A DNA stretch of 64,000 bases, taken from DATAGF01 sp963819845 (GTDB lineage: Bacteria > Actinomycetota > Thermoleophilia > Miltoncostaeales > Miltoncostaeaceae). The notes beneath the pieces were generated by a model. That model did no database searches. It was not told where the DNA came from and saw only the letters and a list, made by a program, of their open reading frames with translations. Shown piece by piece: positions 20,959-29,984 of this stretch (the first letter of the stretch is position 1; the number at the start of each line of letters is the position of its first letter). The translations under genes and the position numbers were made by a program. The stretch is taken from positions 806,001 through 870,000 of the forward strand of contig CAWFXQ010000008.1 in NCBI GenBank assembly GCA_963819845.1, given 5' to 3'.

Positions 20959-21721
20959 CCGGAACAATGCCGTGCTCTTCCTGGTGCAGTTCGCCCTGGT
21001 CGGCACGACGGTGTCGGCGCATCTTCGTGCAGGACATCCTCGGCTTAAGCAGCATCGAGGCCGGGATCTCGATGCTCGCCGTGACTCTTCCGCTGCTGGT
21101 GCTGGCGCCGATGGCCGGCGCATCTACGACCGCCTCGGCCCGCGCGGGCTGGTCACCCTCGGCTGCGCCATGGGCGGCGCCGGGCTGGTTTGGACGGCGA
21201 CCGTGCTCGTGAAGGAGAGCTATCCCTGGATCGATCCCCGGCTACGTCCTCATCGGCGCCGGGATCGGGCTCGTAGATGAGCAGGCTCGACGACCGACGC
21301 GATCGGTAACGCCGAGCGGCGGCGGAGTTCCGCGCCCAGGCCGCAGGGCGTCATCCAGACCATGCGCCAGGTCGGCGCGACGATCGCCGCCGTCATGCCG
21401 GTGGTCGTGGCCCAGGTCGTCAGAGCTCCCGCCTCGAGTCGAGCCTCGGCCCGCTCGGACGCCGCGCAGCTCGGAGTCCCGAGGTCAGAACGTTCTGTCG
21501 AAGGCCGGCGGCACCGGCCAGGAGGAGGCGCTCGCGAACGTCCCGGCCTCCGAGCGGGCGGCGGTCGTGGACGACGTGACCGAGTCGGCCATCGACGGCA
21601 TCGCCGCCGCGCTCTACATCGGCGGCGCCGCCCTGCTGGTGGGCGCCGTCGTGGGCTTCCTCGTCCTACGCCAGGTGCGCTACGACGACGACGCCGCCCC
21701 GGCGATGGCGCGGCGGGCTGA
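20958..21721 (+). pseudogene. MFS transporter (DHA2/EmrB type) C-terminal fragment
   Basis: Pieces of a 14-helix drug:H+ antiporter are readable in changing frames: 'RNNAVLFLVQFALVGTTV', 'IFVQDILGLSSIEAGISMLA', 'TLPLLVLAPMAG', 'YDRLGPRGLVTLGCA', 'VIQTMRQVGAT', 'AAALYIGGAALLVGAVVGFL'. Only the second half of the protein is present; there is no start codon or N-terminal half. At least seven frame changes occur in 760 bases, several more than in the neighbouring chromosomal genes. It begins at the same point where the oppositely oriented Fic gene loses its 5' end. Confidence 0.7.
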
Positions 21722-21728
21722 CGCGCGC

Positions 21729-22379
21729 TTACAGGGCGGCGGCGAGCCCCTCGACCAGGAACCGCGTGTGGGCCTGGACGACCACCGCCTGGCCGATGCG
21801 GTTGACGGCGTCGGGGCTGGCGATGGCGTCGGGGCCGCCGCGGTCCATCTCGGCGCGCTTGGCGCGGCGGTCCATGGAGAAGATCGTGTCGGCCAGCAGG
21901 GCCTGGTGGTCGCCCATCCAGGCCAGCACCGCGGGGGCGGCGGGAGCGGCGGGCGCGCGGGCCTCGTCGAGCGCGCCGAGGAAGACCCGGGTCCAAGCCG
22001 CGATGCGCACGCGCCGGTCGAGCACCGCGCGGTTCGCCGGGTCCTCGCCGGCGTCCCCTCCGAACTGGAGCCCGGCCTCGAAGGCGTGGGCCTCGCCGAC
22101 CAGCCTCATCTCGCCGTCGATGCGGTCCTCCCGCGCCTCCAGGGTCGCGGGGAGGTCGCGCGCGAAGGCCTCGAGCCCCGCGGCGGCGCCGGGGGCCGCC
22201 GTCGCCGCGAGCGCCTCGGCCACGAAGCGCAGGTGGGCGCGCACCGCGGGGTCGCCCGCCGGGCCCAGGTCGCCCGTGTCGCGGGCCTCGTCGTCGAGCA
22301 GGTCGCGCAGGCGGGCAGGGTGGGCCTGCATCCAGGCGAGCATCCCCTGCGCGGCCGGGTGGCTCGCGCGCGTCGCCAC
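21729..22379 (-). CDS. uncharacterised alpha-helical protein
   Basis: 216 residues from GTG 22379, 11 bases downstream of the ETF-quinone oxidoreductase stop and probably in its operon. Composition is Ala-, Asp- and Arg-rich with predicted helices throughout ('AARGMLAW'-like repeats: 'AAQGMLAWMQAHPARLRDLL', 'AAPAVLAWMGDHQALLADTI'). These two similar segments about 110 residues apart suggest an internal duplication. No signal peptide or membrane helix. I do not recognise the family. Confidence 0.58.
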   Translation of the reverse strand: MATRASHPAAQGMLAWMQAHPARLRDLLDDEARDTGDLGPAGDPAVRAHLRFVAEALAATAAPGAAAGLEAFARDLPATLEAREDRIDGEMRLVGEAHAFEAGLQFGGDAGEDPANRAVLDRRVRIAAWTRVFLGALDEARAPAAPAAPAVLAWMGDHQALLADTIFSMDRRAKRAEMDRGGPDAIASPDAVNRIGQAVVVQAHTRFLVEGLAAAL

Positions 22380-22390
22380 CGGCGCCCCGC

Positions 22391-24085
22391 TCAGGTGATC
22401 GTGTACTCGGGCCCGCTGCCGCCCTCGGGCGGGGTCAGCCGCCCGCCCTTGGCGGTGATGGCGCCGCACTGCACGCAGTTCGACGGGCTCAGGTGCACGG
22501 TCACGGTCCCGTTCCGGGGCTCGTCGGCGATCTCGTAGACCTTGGCCGGGCACATCCACTCCCAGGCCGTCGCCAGCTCCAACGGGACCTTGGTCTGGAC
22601 GCGGATGTGGCTGGGCTGGTCGTCGCGGGTCTGGTTGCCGCTGGCGAAGACGCTGCCGAGCTTGTCGAAGACGTACCGGCCGTCCGGCGCCGGGTAGCCC
22701 GCCTTCTTGTCGCCCAGGAAGATGGGCTCCTTGGCGTCGGTCGTGAACCGCACCCGCTTGCGCGGCGCCTTGCCGAACGAGGCGGTCTGCATGCCGTGGA
22801 CCATGCCGCCGTAGAGGAAGCCCTTCTGGAAGGCGGGGCGGATGTCGCGGACCTTCCACAGCTCCTTCCAGATGGACGAGTCGCGGATGCGCGTGGTGTA
22901 GCCCCACAGGCCGGCCGGGGCCGTGGCCTTGCCCGCCTTCAGCGCCTCGTAGATCGCCTCGGCGGCCAGCGTGCCGGAGTGGATGGCGTGGTGGACGCCC
23001 TTGAGGGCCATCATGTCCACGAAGCCGGCGCTGTCGCCCACCAGCACCGCCCCGGGCACGTGCATCCGGCTGGGCAGCCCGTAGAAGCCGCCCCCGGGGA
23101 TCGTCTTGGCGCCCCAGGCGAGCCGCTCGCCGCCCTCGATGATGCCGTGGATGAACGGGTGGGTCTTGAACTGCTGCAGCAGGTCGTGCGCCGACAGGGT
23201 GGCGTCGGCGTAGTCGAGCCCGACCACGTAGCCGAGCGAGATCATGTCGTCGCCCATGGGGTAGATCCACGAGCCGCCGTACTCGCGGTACTTGGTGCCG
23301 AGGCGCAGCGGCCAGCCGAGGGTGTGGACGACCTTGCCCAGGGGCGTGGCGACCCGCCAGACCTCCTTGACCCCGAGCTCCCAGATCTGGGTCAACTGGC
23401 GATCGAGGTCGAAGCTGCTGCGCACCAGGCCGGTCAGGTGCCCCGGCGTCCCCTCGGCGAGCACCGTCACCTGGGCCTGCACCTCGGCGCCGGGCTCGAA
23501 GGTCAACAGCTCCTCGCCGTCGCGCCCCCGCCCCTTGTCGCCGGTGACCACGCCCATCACCCGGCCCTGGTCGAGCAGGAGCTTCTGGCAGTCGGTCCCG
23601 GGGAGCAGGTACGCGCCGAGCTCCTCGGCCTGGTCGCTCATCCAGCGCGCGAGCCGGCTGATGGAGACGACCCAGTTGCCGTGGTTCTTCATCTGGGGTG
23701 GCGTCGGGATGCGGACCTTGCCCTTGGGCCGCATGAAGTAGACGGCCTCGCCGGTGACCTCGCCGTAGCGCGGGAAGTCGCCGTCGGCCACGTCCGGGAA
23801 GAGCGCCTTCAGCGGGCCCGGGCGCATGACCGCGCCCGACAGCAGGTGCGAGCCGGGCGCCTTGCCCTTCTCGGCGACCGCGATCGGCACCTCGCCGAGC
23901 TGCTCGGCCAGCGCGGGGTCGTCGCCCAGCAGCTGGCCCAGGCGGACGGCGGTCGCCAGGCCCGCGGGGCCGGCGCCCACGATCAGCACGCCGACGTCGA
24001 TGCGCTCGTCCTCGGCCGCGGAGGGCAGGACCACGTAGTCCGAGGTCCTGAAGGGGGGCGGGTACTCGGCCGGGACGGTGCTCAT
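22391..24085 (-). CDS. electron-transfer flavoprotein:quinone oxidoreductase (ETF dehydrogenase)
   Basis: 564 residues, ATG 24085. FAD-binding 'VGVLIVGAGPAGLATAVRLG', the family segment 'APGSHLLSGAVM', the membrane-surface region 'GGSWIYPMGDDMISLGYVVG', 'GVHHAIHSGTLAAEAIYEAL', and a C-terminal iron-sulfur part 'MCPAKVYEI ... NCVQCGAITAKGG'. The enzyme passes electrons from acyl-CoA dehydrogenases via ETF to the quinone pool, so it completes the beta-oxidation genes elsewhere in the window. Only three of the four expected cluster Cys are visible: the last position of CxxCxxC is Ile. ETF itself (alpha and beta) is not in the window. Confidence 0.93.
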   Translation of the reverse strand: MSTVPAEYPPPFRTSDYVVLPSAAEDERIDVGVLIVGAGPAGLATAVRLGQLLGDDPALAEQLGEVPIAVAEKGKAPGSHLLSGAVMRPGPLKALFPDVADGDFPRYGEVTGEAVYFMRPKGKVRIPTPPQMKNHGNWVVSISRLARWMSDQAEELGAYLLPGTDCQKLLLDQGRVMGVVTGDKGRGRDGEELLTFEPGAEVQAQVTVLAEGTPGHLTGLVRSSFDLDRQLTQIWELGVKEVWRVATPLGKVVHTLGWPLRLGTKYREYGGSWIYPMGDDMISLGYVVGLDYADATLSAHDLLQQFKTHPFIHGIIEGGERLAWGAKTIPGGGFYGLPSRMHVPGAVLVGDSAGFVDMMALKGVHHAIHSGTLAAEAIYEALKAGKATAPAGLWGYTTRIRDSSIWKELWKVRDIRPAFQKGFLYGGMVHGMQTASFGKAPRKRVRFTTDAKEPIFLGDKKAGYPAPDGRYVFDKLGSVFASGNQTRDDQPSHIRVQTKVPLELATAWEWMCPAKVYEIADEPRNGTVTVHLSPSNCVQCGAITAKGGRLTPPEGGSGPEYTIT

Positions 24086-24161
24086 GCGGGCGGCTCGCTG
24101 GTCGTCGGAAAGGGGTCCCGACGATCCTACCCCGGCGGCGCCGGGACGGATGCCCGACCGC

Positions 24162-25571
24162 CTAGAGGCTGATGGCGTCCTTCTGGCCGCTCACCTCGGC
24201 CGAGAGCTCGCCGACGACGGCCTTGGCGTCGCCGAACACCATCTGGGTCTTCTCGTTGAAGAAGAGCTCGTTCTCGATGCCGGCGAAGCCGGCGCGCATG
24301 CTCCGCTTGACCACGAAGATCGACGCGGCCTTGTTGACCTCGAGGATCGGCATGCCGTAGATCGGGCTGCCGGTGTCGTGGCGGGCGGCCGGGTTGACGA
24401 CGTCGTTGGCCCCCAGCACCAGCACCACGTCGGTCTGGGGGAAGTCGGCGTTGATCTCGTCCATGTCGAGCAGCTGCTCGTAGGGGACGTTGGCCTCGGC
24501 CAGCAGCACGTTCATGTGGCCCGGCATGCGCCCGGCCACCGGGTGGATGGCGAAGCGCACCTCCACGCCCTCCTTCTCGAGGGCGTCGGCCAGCTCGCGG
24601 ACCTTGTGCTGCGCCTGGGCGACGGCCATCCCGTAGCCGGGCACGATCACCACCGAGCGGGCCAACTTCATCAGGTCGGCGGCCTCGTCGGTCGACGCCG
24701 TGCGCACCGTGCCGAACTCGGCCGGATCGACGCCCGCGCCCACCGCGTTGACCGCCCCGAACGCGCCGAACAGGACGTTGCGGAACGAGCGGTTCATCGC
24801 CCGGCACATGATGATCGCCAGGATGATCCCCGACGCGCCGTCGAGGGCACCGGCCACGATGAGCAGCTTGATGTCGAGCACGATGCCGAGAGCCGCGGCC
24901 GACAGGCCGGCGTAGCCGTTGAGCAGGGCGATCACCGTCGGCATGTCGGCGCCGCCGATCGGGATGATCAGGAAGACGCCGAAGGCGAGGGTGAGCACCG
25001 CGATCACGGGGATCGTCCAGCTCTGCCCCGGGTCGGCGACCGTCACCAGCACCAGGGCCAGCGCGACGCCGAGGACGGCGAAGTTCACGACGTTCTGGCC
25101 CGGGTAGACGATCGGCCGCTGCGGCAGCCACTCCTGCAGCTTCCCGGCGGCCATCAGGCTGCCGGTGAACACCAGGAAGCCCAGGCCGATCTCGATGCCC
25201 AGCACCAGGAGCGAGAACTCGTTGATCTCCTCGCGCTCGAGGTAGAAGTGGGCGACGCCGACGAGCGCCGCGGCCAGCCCGCCGAAGGCGTGCGACAGGG
25301 CGATCCGCTGCGGCATCGCCGTCATGGGCACCAGCAGGCCCAGCGGCACGCCGATCGCCGACCCGATGAGGACCGCGACCGCGATCAGGACGTAGCCCTC
25401 GGTCGTCATGTCGGGCCAGAAGAGGGTGGCGAGGATCGCGATGCCGAAGCCGATCTCGCCCGCCAGCACGCCGCGCCGGGCGGTCTTGGGCGAGGTCATC
25501 CACTTCAGGGAGAAGACGAACCCGAGCGCTCCGACGAGGTACGCCAGGTTGATCCAGTCCATCCGGCTCAC
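24162..25571 (-). CDS. pntB: NAD(P) transhydrogenase subunit beta
   Basis: 469 residues; GTG 25571 overlaps the pntAB stop as GTGA. The N-terminal half is membrane domain dII (nine or so helices, 'INLAYLVGALGFVFSLKWM', 'ALSHAFGGLAAALVGVAHFY'). The C-terminal third is the NADP-binding domain dIII with 'VIVPGYGMAVAQAQHKVREL', 'IHPVAGRMPGHMNVLLAEA' and 'VLVLGANDVVNPAA'. With the two upstream subunits it couples proton entry to hydride transfer from NADH to NADP+. Frame intact. Confidence 0.97.
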   Translation of the reverse strand: MSRMDWINLAYLVGALGFVFSLKWMTSPKTARRGVLAGEIGFGIAILATLFWPDMTTEGYVLIAVAVLIGSAIGVPLGLLVPMTAMPQRIALSHAFGGLAAALVGVAHFYLEREEINEFSLLVLGIEIGLGFLVFTGSLMAAGKLQEWLPQRPIVYPGQNVVNFAVLGVALALVLVTVADPGQSWTIPVIAVLTLAFGVFLIIPIGGADMPTVIALLNGYAGLSAAALGIVLDIKLLIVAGALDGASGIILAIIMCRAMNRSFRNVLFGAFGAVNAVGAGVDPAEFGTVRTASTDEAADLMKLARSVVIVPGYGMAVAQAQHKVRELADALEKEGVEVRFAIHPVAGRMPGHMNVLLAEANVPYEQLLDMDEINADFPQTDVVLVLGANDVVNPAARHDTGSPIYGMPILEVNKAASIFVVKRSMRAGFAGIENELFFNEKTQMVFGDAKAVVGELSAEVSGQKDAISL

Positions 25572-25897
25572 GGGGCGGCCCCGTCGTCGGAGGGCGGCGC
25601 CGGGCGGGGGCGCTCGCGGGGCCGGAACATCTTCAGCATGCGGTCGGTGATGAGGAAGCCGCCGACCACGTTGATGCTCGACGCGACGACGGCGATGAAG
25701 CCGAGCACCTGCGCGTAGGTCGTCTCGGACTGGCCCAGGATCACGATCGAGGCGATCAGGGCGATGGCCGAGAGCGCGTTGGTGAGGGCCATCAGCGGCG
25801 TGTGCAGCAGCTTCGGCACCCGCCGGATCATCTCGTAGCCCAGGAAGGCCGCGAGCGTGAAGATGAAGATGCTCGTGATGATGATCTCGTTGGTCAC
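25568..25897 (-). CDS. pntAB: NAD(P) transhydrogenase subunit alpha, membrane part
   Basis: 109 residues, GTG 25897, overlapping pntAA by four bases. It contains the first membrane helices of domain dII ('IIITSIFIFTLAAFLGYEMI', 'VPKLLHTPLMALTNALSAIA', 'VLGFIAVVASSINVVGGFLI') and a charged C-terminal tail. A separate pntAB gene shows that this is the three-subunit form of the enzyme. Confidence 0.93.
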   Translation of the reverse strand: MTNEIIITSIFIFTLAAFLGYEMIRRVPKLLHTPLMALTNALSAIALIASIVILGQSETTYAQVLGFIAVVASSINVVGGFLITDRMLKMFRPRERPRPAPPSDDGAAP

Positions 25898-27105
25898 GAC
25901 GCCACCCCCTCCTGGGCGCCGAGGGCGGCCCGCACCCGCTCGTCCACGATCTCGCCGTCGCGGCAGACCGCGCATCCCGAGACCAGGTCGTCGTCGAGGT
26001 CCGGCGCCAGGGCCCCGTCGCGCACCAGCAGGGCGACGAAGTTGGCCACGTTCTTGGCGTACATCAGGCTCGCGTGGTGGGGCGCGCCCGACAGCACGTT
26101 GACGGGCCCGATCACGCTCACCCCGCCCACGTTGACCGTCCGGCCCGGCAGGGTGGCCGCGCAGTTTCCGCCCTGCTCGGCGGCGAGGTGAACGATCACC
26201 GAACCGGGGCTCATCGCCTCGACCATCTCGGCGGTGATCAGCACCGGCGCCTTGGCGCCCTGCACCTGCGCCGTCGTGATGACCACGTCGCTCGCGGCCA
26301 CGGTCGCGAGCATCAGCTCGCGCTGGCGCGCGAGGGCCTCGTCGCTCATGGCGCTGGCGTAGGCCCCCGAGCCGGACCCCTCCTGGCCGGTGTCGAGCGG
26401 CAGCTCGACGAAGCGCGCCCCCAGGCTCAGCACCTCCTCCTTCGCCGCCGCGCGCACGTCGTAGGCGTCGACCACCGCGCCCAGCCGCCGCGCCGTGGCG
26501 ATCGCCGACAGCCCGGCGACGCCGGCGCCCACCACGAAGACCCGCGCCGGAGGGATGGTGCCGGCGGCCGTGGTCAGGAGGGGGAAGACCTTCGGCAGGG
26601 CCTGGGCGGCGATCAGCACCGCCCGGTAGCCGGCGATGTTGGCCTGCGAGCTCAGCACGTCCATCGACTGCGCGCGCGTGGTGCGCGGCAGGAGCTCGAG
26701 CGAGTAGAGGGCCGCGCCCCGGGAGGCCACGGCCGCCGCTACCTCGGGCGCCGCGAGCGGCGCCGCCATGCCCACGACGGCGTGGCCGGCCTTCAGCTTG
26801 CCGAGGTCGGGGCTGGCGGGGTCGGCCCCGAGCACCCGCACGCACGCCACCACGTCCGCCGCGAGCGCCTCGTCGCGGGAGCCGATGGCGGCGCCCTTCT
26901 CCTCGTAGGCCGAGTCGGGGAAGCCGGCGGGCTCGCCGGCGCCCGCCTCGATCACGACCGTGGCGCCCAGCTTCTGGTAGCCGGCGATCACCGCGGGCGT
27001 CGCCGCGACCCGGCGCTCGCCCTCGCGCCGCTCGGCGGGAACGCCGATGGTGAGCGGGCGTGCGGCGGGGGCCCCGTCGCTGGGGCCTGTGGAGTTTTGG
27101 GACAC
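25894..27105 (-). CDS. pntAA: NAD(P) transhydrogenase subunit alpha, NAD-binding part
   Basis: 403 residues, GTG 27105. This is soluble domain dI, related to alanine dehydrogenase: 'GVPAERREGERRVAATPAVI', the Rossmann motif 'VFVVGAGVAGLSAIATARRL', 'YDVRAAAKEEVLSLGARFVE', the RQD-like loop region, and 'IVHLAAEQGGNCA'. It binds NAD(H). First gene of a pntAA-pntAB-pntB run; ETF-quinone oxidoreductase follows 76 bases after pntB, so the whole may be one redox transcription unit. Confidence 0.96.
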   Translation of the reverse strand: MSQNSTGPSDGAPAARPLTIGVPAERREGERRVAATPAVIAGYQKLGATVVIEAGAGEPAGFPDSAYEEKGAAIGSRDEALAADVVACVRVLGADPASPDLGKLKAGHAVVGMAAPLAAPEVAAAVASRGAALYSLELLPRTTRAQSMDVLSSQANIAGYRAVLIAAQALPKVFPLLTTAAGTIPPARVFVVGAGVAGLSAIATARRLGAVVDAYDVRAAAKEEVLSLGARFVELPLDTGQEGSGSGAYASAMSDEALARQRELMLATVAASDVVITTAQVQGAKAPVLITAEMVEAMSPGSVIVHLAAEQGGNCAATLPGRTVNVGGVSVIGPVNVLSGAPHHASLMYAKNVANFVALLVRDGALAPDLDDDLVSGCAVCRDGEIVDERVRAALGAQEGVAS

Positions 27106-27242
27106 GTGGCGGGGATCCCGGGACGCTCAGGAGGGGGTGGCGCTGTTTACCGGACGGACCGGGGGAGGTCAACGCCCGGCGCGCGGCGCGCGGCTCCCGC
27201 GGCGCCGCCGCGAGCGCCCGCTCCCGTGTCGGCGCCGAACGC

Positions 27243-27267
27243 AAAAAGCCCCGCACGGGCGGGGCTT
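27243..27267 (-). terminator. rho-independent terminator after tRNA-Ala
   Basis: On the minus strand a 9-bp stem (27259-27267 pairing with 27246-27254) closes a four-base loop and is followed by a T run at 27247-27243. It lies eight bases beyond the tRNA-Ala 3' end and would stop its transcription before pntAA. Confidence 0.85.
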
Positions 27268-27275
27268 CGGCGAGG

Positions 27276-27348
27276 TGGAGCATAGCGGATTCGAACCGCT
27301 GACCTCCTGGGTGCGATCCAGGCGCTCTCCCAGCTGAGCTAATGCCCC
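27276..27348 (-). tRNA. tRNA-Ala (anticodon CGC)
   Basis: 73-nt cloverleaf on the minus strand. Acceptor GGGGCAT pairs with ATGCTCC, D stem GCTC/GAGC, anticodon stem CCTGG/CCAGG with loop ATCGCAC (anticodon CGC, codon GCG), T stem AGCGG/CCGCT with loop TTCGAAT, discriminator A. CCA is not encoded. A terminator follows directly. Confidence 0.97.
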
Positions 27349-27435
27349 CCGATTGCGGTGACAACTGTATCGCGCGTCCGAAACTCCGTCATCCCGGCCC
27401 CTGGACGGCGTGTCGCGGCGTTACTGTCACACGAG

Positions 27436-28246
27436 GTGATCGACCTCCACGCTCATCTGCTGCCGGCGATCGACGACGGGCCCGCGTCCCTGGCCGGGTC
27501 GGTCGACATGGCCCGGGCGGCCGTCGCGGCGGGCATCGGCACGGTCGTCTGCACGCCCCACATGATCGACCGCTACCCGACCGACCCCGGGCGCGTCCAC
27601 TCCCAGCTCGAGCTCCTGCGCGAGGCGCTCGACATCGCCGACGTCCCGCTGACGATCCTTCCCGGCGGCGAGATCGCCCTCCCCTACCTCGCCCGGCTGG
27701 ACGACGACGATCTGCGCCTGGCCAGCCTCGCCGGCCGGGGGCGCTGGCTGCTGCTGGAGATGCCCTTCCAGGGCTGGCCGCTGACCCTGCCGCAGCTCCT
27801 GGCCGACCTCGAGATCCGCGGCTACGGCGTCATCCTCGCCCACCCCGAGCGGGCCGAGTCGATCCAGCGCGCGCCCGACCGCATCCGCGACCTCGTGGGC
27901 GCGGGGCGCCCTCGTGCAGCTCACCGCGGGCTCGTTCACCGGCGAGCACGGCCCCGCCGCGCGCCGGGCGGCGCTGATGCTGCTGGCCGGCGGCGTCGCC
28001 CACTTCCTGGCCAGCGACGCCCACACTGCCGGCCCCTGGCGCCCGCCCGAGCTCGAGGAGGGCCTCAAGGCGGCGGCCGACGGGATCGACGTCCACCCGC
28101 AGACCCTTCGCTGGATGGTCGAGGACGGCCCGGCCGCCGTCATCGAGGGGCGGCCGGTGCGGCCGCCGCGGCTCACGCCGCGGCGAAGGCCCCGGGTGGG
28201 CGTGAGCCCGGCGCCCGCCGGGCCGCGGCGACCGACTCGAGGGTGA
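27436..28246 (+). CDS. CpsB/YwqE-type PHP phosphatase, one frameshift
   Basis: The GTG at 27436 gives the family's characteristic start 'MIDLHAHLLPAIDDGP'. Metal-binding residues of the PHP fold are visible: HAH, 'VVCTPHMIDRYP', 'GGEIALPY', 'GVILAHPERAESIQ' and 'HFLASDAHTAGPW'. A one-base insertion near 27905 moves the frame: the C-terminal third ('ALVQLTAGSFTGEHG') is read in the second frame to TGA 28244-28246. Family members dephosphorylate tyrosine kinases that control capsule or exopolysaccharide synthesis. The adjacent sugar-nucleotide epimerase supports a polysaccharide role. Its 3' end overlaps the convergent epimerase by about 74 bases. Confidence 0.86.
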
Positions 28247-29133
28247 GCCGGAGGCCCTCCTCGAGGGGCGTCTCCGCGCTCCAGCTCCACACCCGCGCGG
28301 CCATGGACGGGTCGAGGGCGCTGCGCTGCACCTCGCCCAGGCGCGCGGGCAGGAACTCCGGCTCGCCCTCGTAGCCGAGGCCCTCGATCAGGTCGAGGAC
28401 GGTCACCTCGCGGCCGACGCCGACGTTGACCGTCAGGCCGGCGGGCCCGGCCTCGGCCGCGAGCAGCGCCCCCACGACGTCGCCCACGTAGACGTAGTCG
28501 CGCGTCTGGAGGCCGTCCCCGAACACCTTCGGGGCCCGGCCGTCGAGGATGCAGGCCGCAGAAGATGGCGACGACCCCGGCCTCGCCGCGGTGGTCCTGG
28601 CGCGGGCCGTAGACGTTGGCCAGCCGCAGGGCGACGGCCTCGGTGCCGTAGAGGCGCCCGTAGAGGCCGAGGTACCCCTCGCCCGCGATCTTGCTCATGC
28701 CGTAGTGCGACAGCGGCCGCGGCTCGGCCGTCTCGGGGGTGGGGATCGTCAGCCCCGGGTCCTCGCCGTAGGCCGCGCCGCCGGTGGAGGTGAACACGAC
28801 GCGGGCGCCCACCGCGCGGGCCGCCTCGAGCACGCTCAGGGTGCCGACGATGTTGACGTCGGCGTCGAAGCCCGGGTCCTCGAGGGCCTTGCGCACGTCG
28901 GCCTGGGCGGCGAGGTGGAAGATCGTCGCCGGCCGGGTCAGCTCGACCAGGGCCGCCAGGGCGGCGGTTCCGCGCACGTCGATCGCGTGGAGGTCGGCCT
29001 CGTCCGGCACGCGGATCGCCTGGCCGTTGGAGAGGTCGTCAACGACGTGGACGGCGCGCCCCTCGGCCACCAGCGCGTCTGCGAGGTTGGACCCGATGAA
29101 GCCCGCGCCGCCGGTGATGAGGGCGGTGGTCAC
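28173..29133 (-). CDS. NAD-dependent nucleotide-sugar epimerase (GalE-like), one frameshift
   Basis: Extended SDR. GTG 29133 starts the Rossmann motif 'ALITGGAGFIGSNLADALVA'. Also visible are 'ATIFHLAAQADVRKALEDP', 'VVFTSTGGAAYGE', the catalytic 'YGMSK', 'LRLANVYGPRQDHRGEAGVV' and, after a frame change near 28553, 'VFGDGLQTRDYVYVGDVVGA'. About 320 residues. It probably interconverts UDP-glucose/UDP-galactose or a related sugar nucleotide for cell-surface glycans. GAAAGG seven bases before the GTG may be the ribosome site. Confidence 0.88.
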
Positions 29134-29151
29134 GCTGATACCTTTCGGCCG

Positions 29152-29376
29152 ATGGACGACGACACCCGAGGCTCGGAGCATGCCACGAGCGGGCCCGGGG
29201 GCAACGGCGGTCCGGGGGGCGACGGCCGGGGGGTGCACGCCCGCCTGGCCAGGGAGGCCGAGGTGCGCTGGGCGCCGCGCACCCCGTCCCGCGCGGCGCG
29301 CTGGGCCGGGTGGGTCCTGTGCGCCGCCCTGGCGGTGACCGTGGTGGTGGCGGCGGCGCGGGTCGGGCTCTGGTAG
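29152..29376 (+). CDS. small single-helix membrane protein
   Basis: 74 residues from ATG 29152. The N-terminal 45 residues are Gly/Asp/Arg-rich and disordered; one C-terminal helix follows ('WAGWVLCAALAVTVVVAAAR'). It is divergent from the epimerase and ends within a few bases of the tmk coding region. No strong ribosome site is visible. It may be real or a chance ORF; function unknown. Confidence 0.42.
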   Translation: MDDDTRGSEHATSGPGGNGGPGGDGRGVHARLAREAEVRWAPRTPSRAARWAGWVLCAALAVTVVVAAARVGLW

Positions 29377-29984
29377 CGGCCCGCTTCATCGCGCTGGAGG
29401 GGGTCAACGGCAGCGGCAAGACCACGCAGGCCGGCCTGCTGGCCGACGCCCTCGAGGGGCGCGGCCTGCGGGTGACGCGCACGCGCGAGCCGGGCGGGAC
29501 GCTGCTGGGCGAGCGCGTGCGCAAGGTGGTGCTCTCGGGCGAGCCGGGCCAGCTGACGCTGGTGGCCGAGGCCCACCTCTTCGCCGCCGCGCGCGCCGAG
29601 CTGGTGGAGCGGGTGGTGCGCCCCTCGCTCGCCGCCGGGCGCTGGGTGGTGAGCGACCGCTTCGTCGACTCCTCGCTCGCCTACCAGGGCTCCGCGCGCG
29701 GGCTGGGCGTCAACTGCGTGCTCGACATCAACCGCACCGCCGTGGACGGCTGCCTGCCCGACCTGGCGCTCGTCATCGACACGCCCGTCGGCGCCGCGGC
29801 GTGGCGGCGGTCCGCTGCCCACGACCGCATCGAGGCCGAGGGTGCGGGCTTCCAGGGCCGGGTGGCCGCCGGCTACCGCGAGCTGGCCGAGCGCTTCCCC
29901 GAGCGGGTGCGGCTGGTCGCGGGCGACGGCTCGGTGGACGAGGTGCACGCCCGCGTGATGGCCGCCATCGGGCCGATGATGTGA
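29370..29984 (+). CDS. tmk: thymidylate kinase
   Basis: About 204 residues. P-loop 'FIALEGVNGSGKTTQAGLLA', the dTMP-binding 'TREPGGTLLGERVR', and the DR(Y/F) motif 'VVSDRFVDSSLAYQGSARGL' identify dTMP kinase (dTMP + ATP to dTDP). No ATG or GTG lies at the expected N-terminus; CTG 29370 gives 'MVAARFIALEG', overlapping the preceding small ORF, whereas GTG/ATG choices further upstream add unlikely sequence. The lid region is short and basic ('WRRSAAHDRIEAEG'). The holB gene follows with GTGA overlap, a common pairing. Confidence 0.93.
   Translation: MVAARFIALEGVNGSGKTTQAGLLADALEGRGLRVTRTREPGGTLLGERVRKVVLSGEPGQLTLVAEAHLFAAARAELVERVVRPSLAAGRWVVSDRFVDSSLAYQGSARGLGVNCVLDINRTAVDGCLPDLALVIDTPVGAAAWRRSAAHDRIEAEGAGFQGRVAAGYRELAERFPERVRLVAGDGSVDEVHARVMAAIGPMM

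Noticed and set aside
29152..29376. Joining the small membrane ORF to tmk as one protein
   Set aside because: The stop at 29374-29376 is clear and tmk has a normal length without it.
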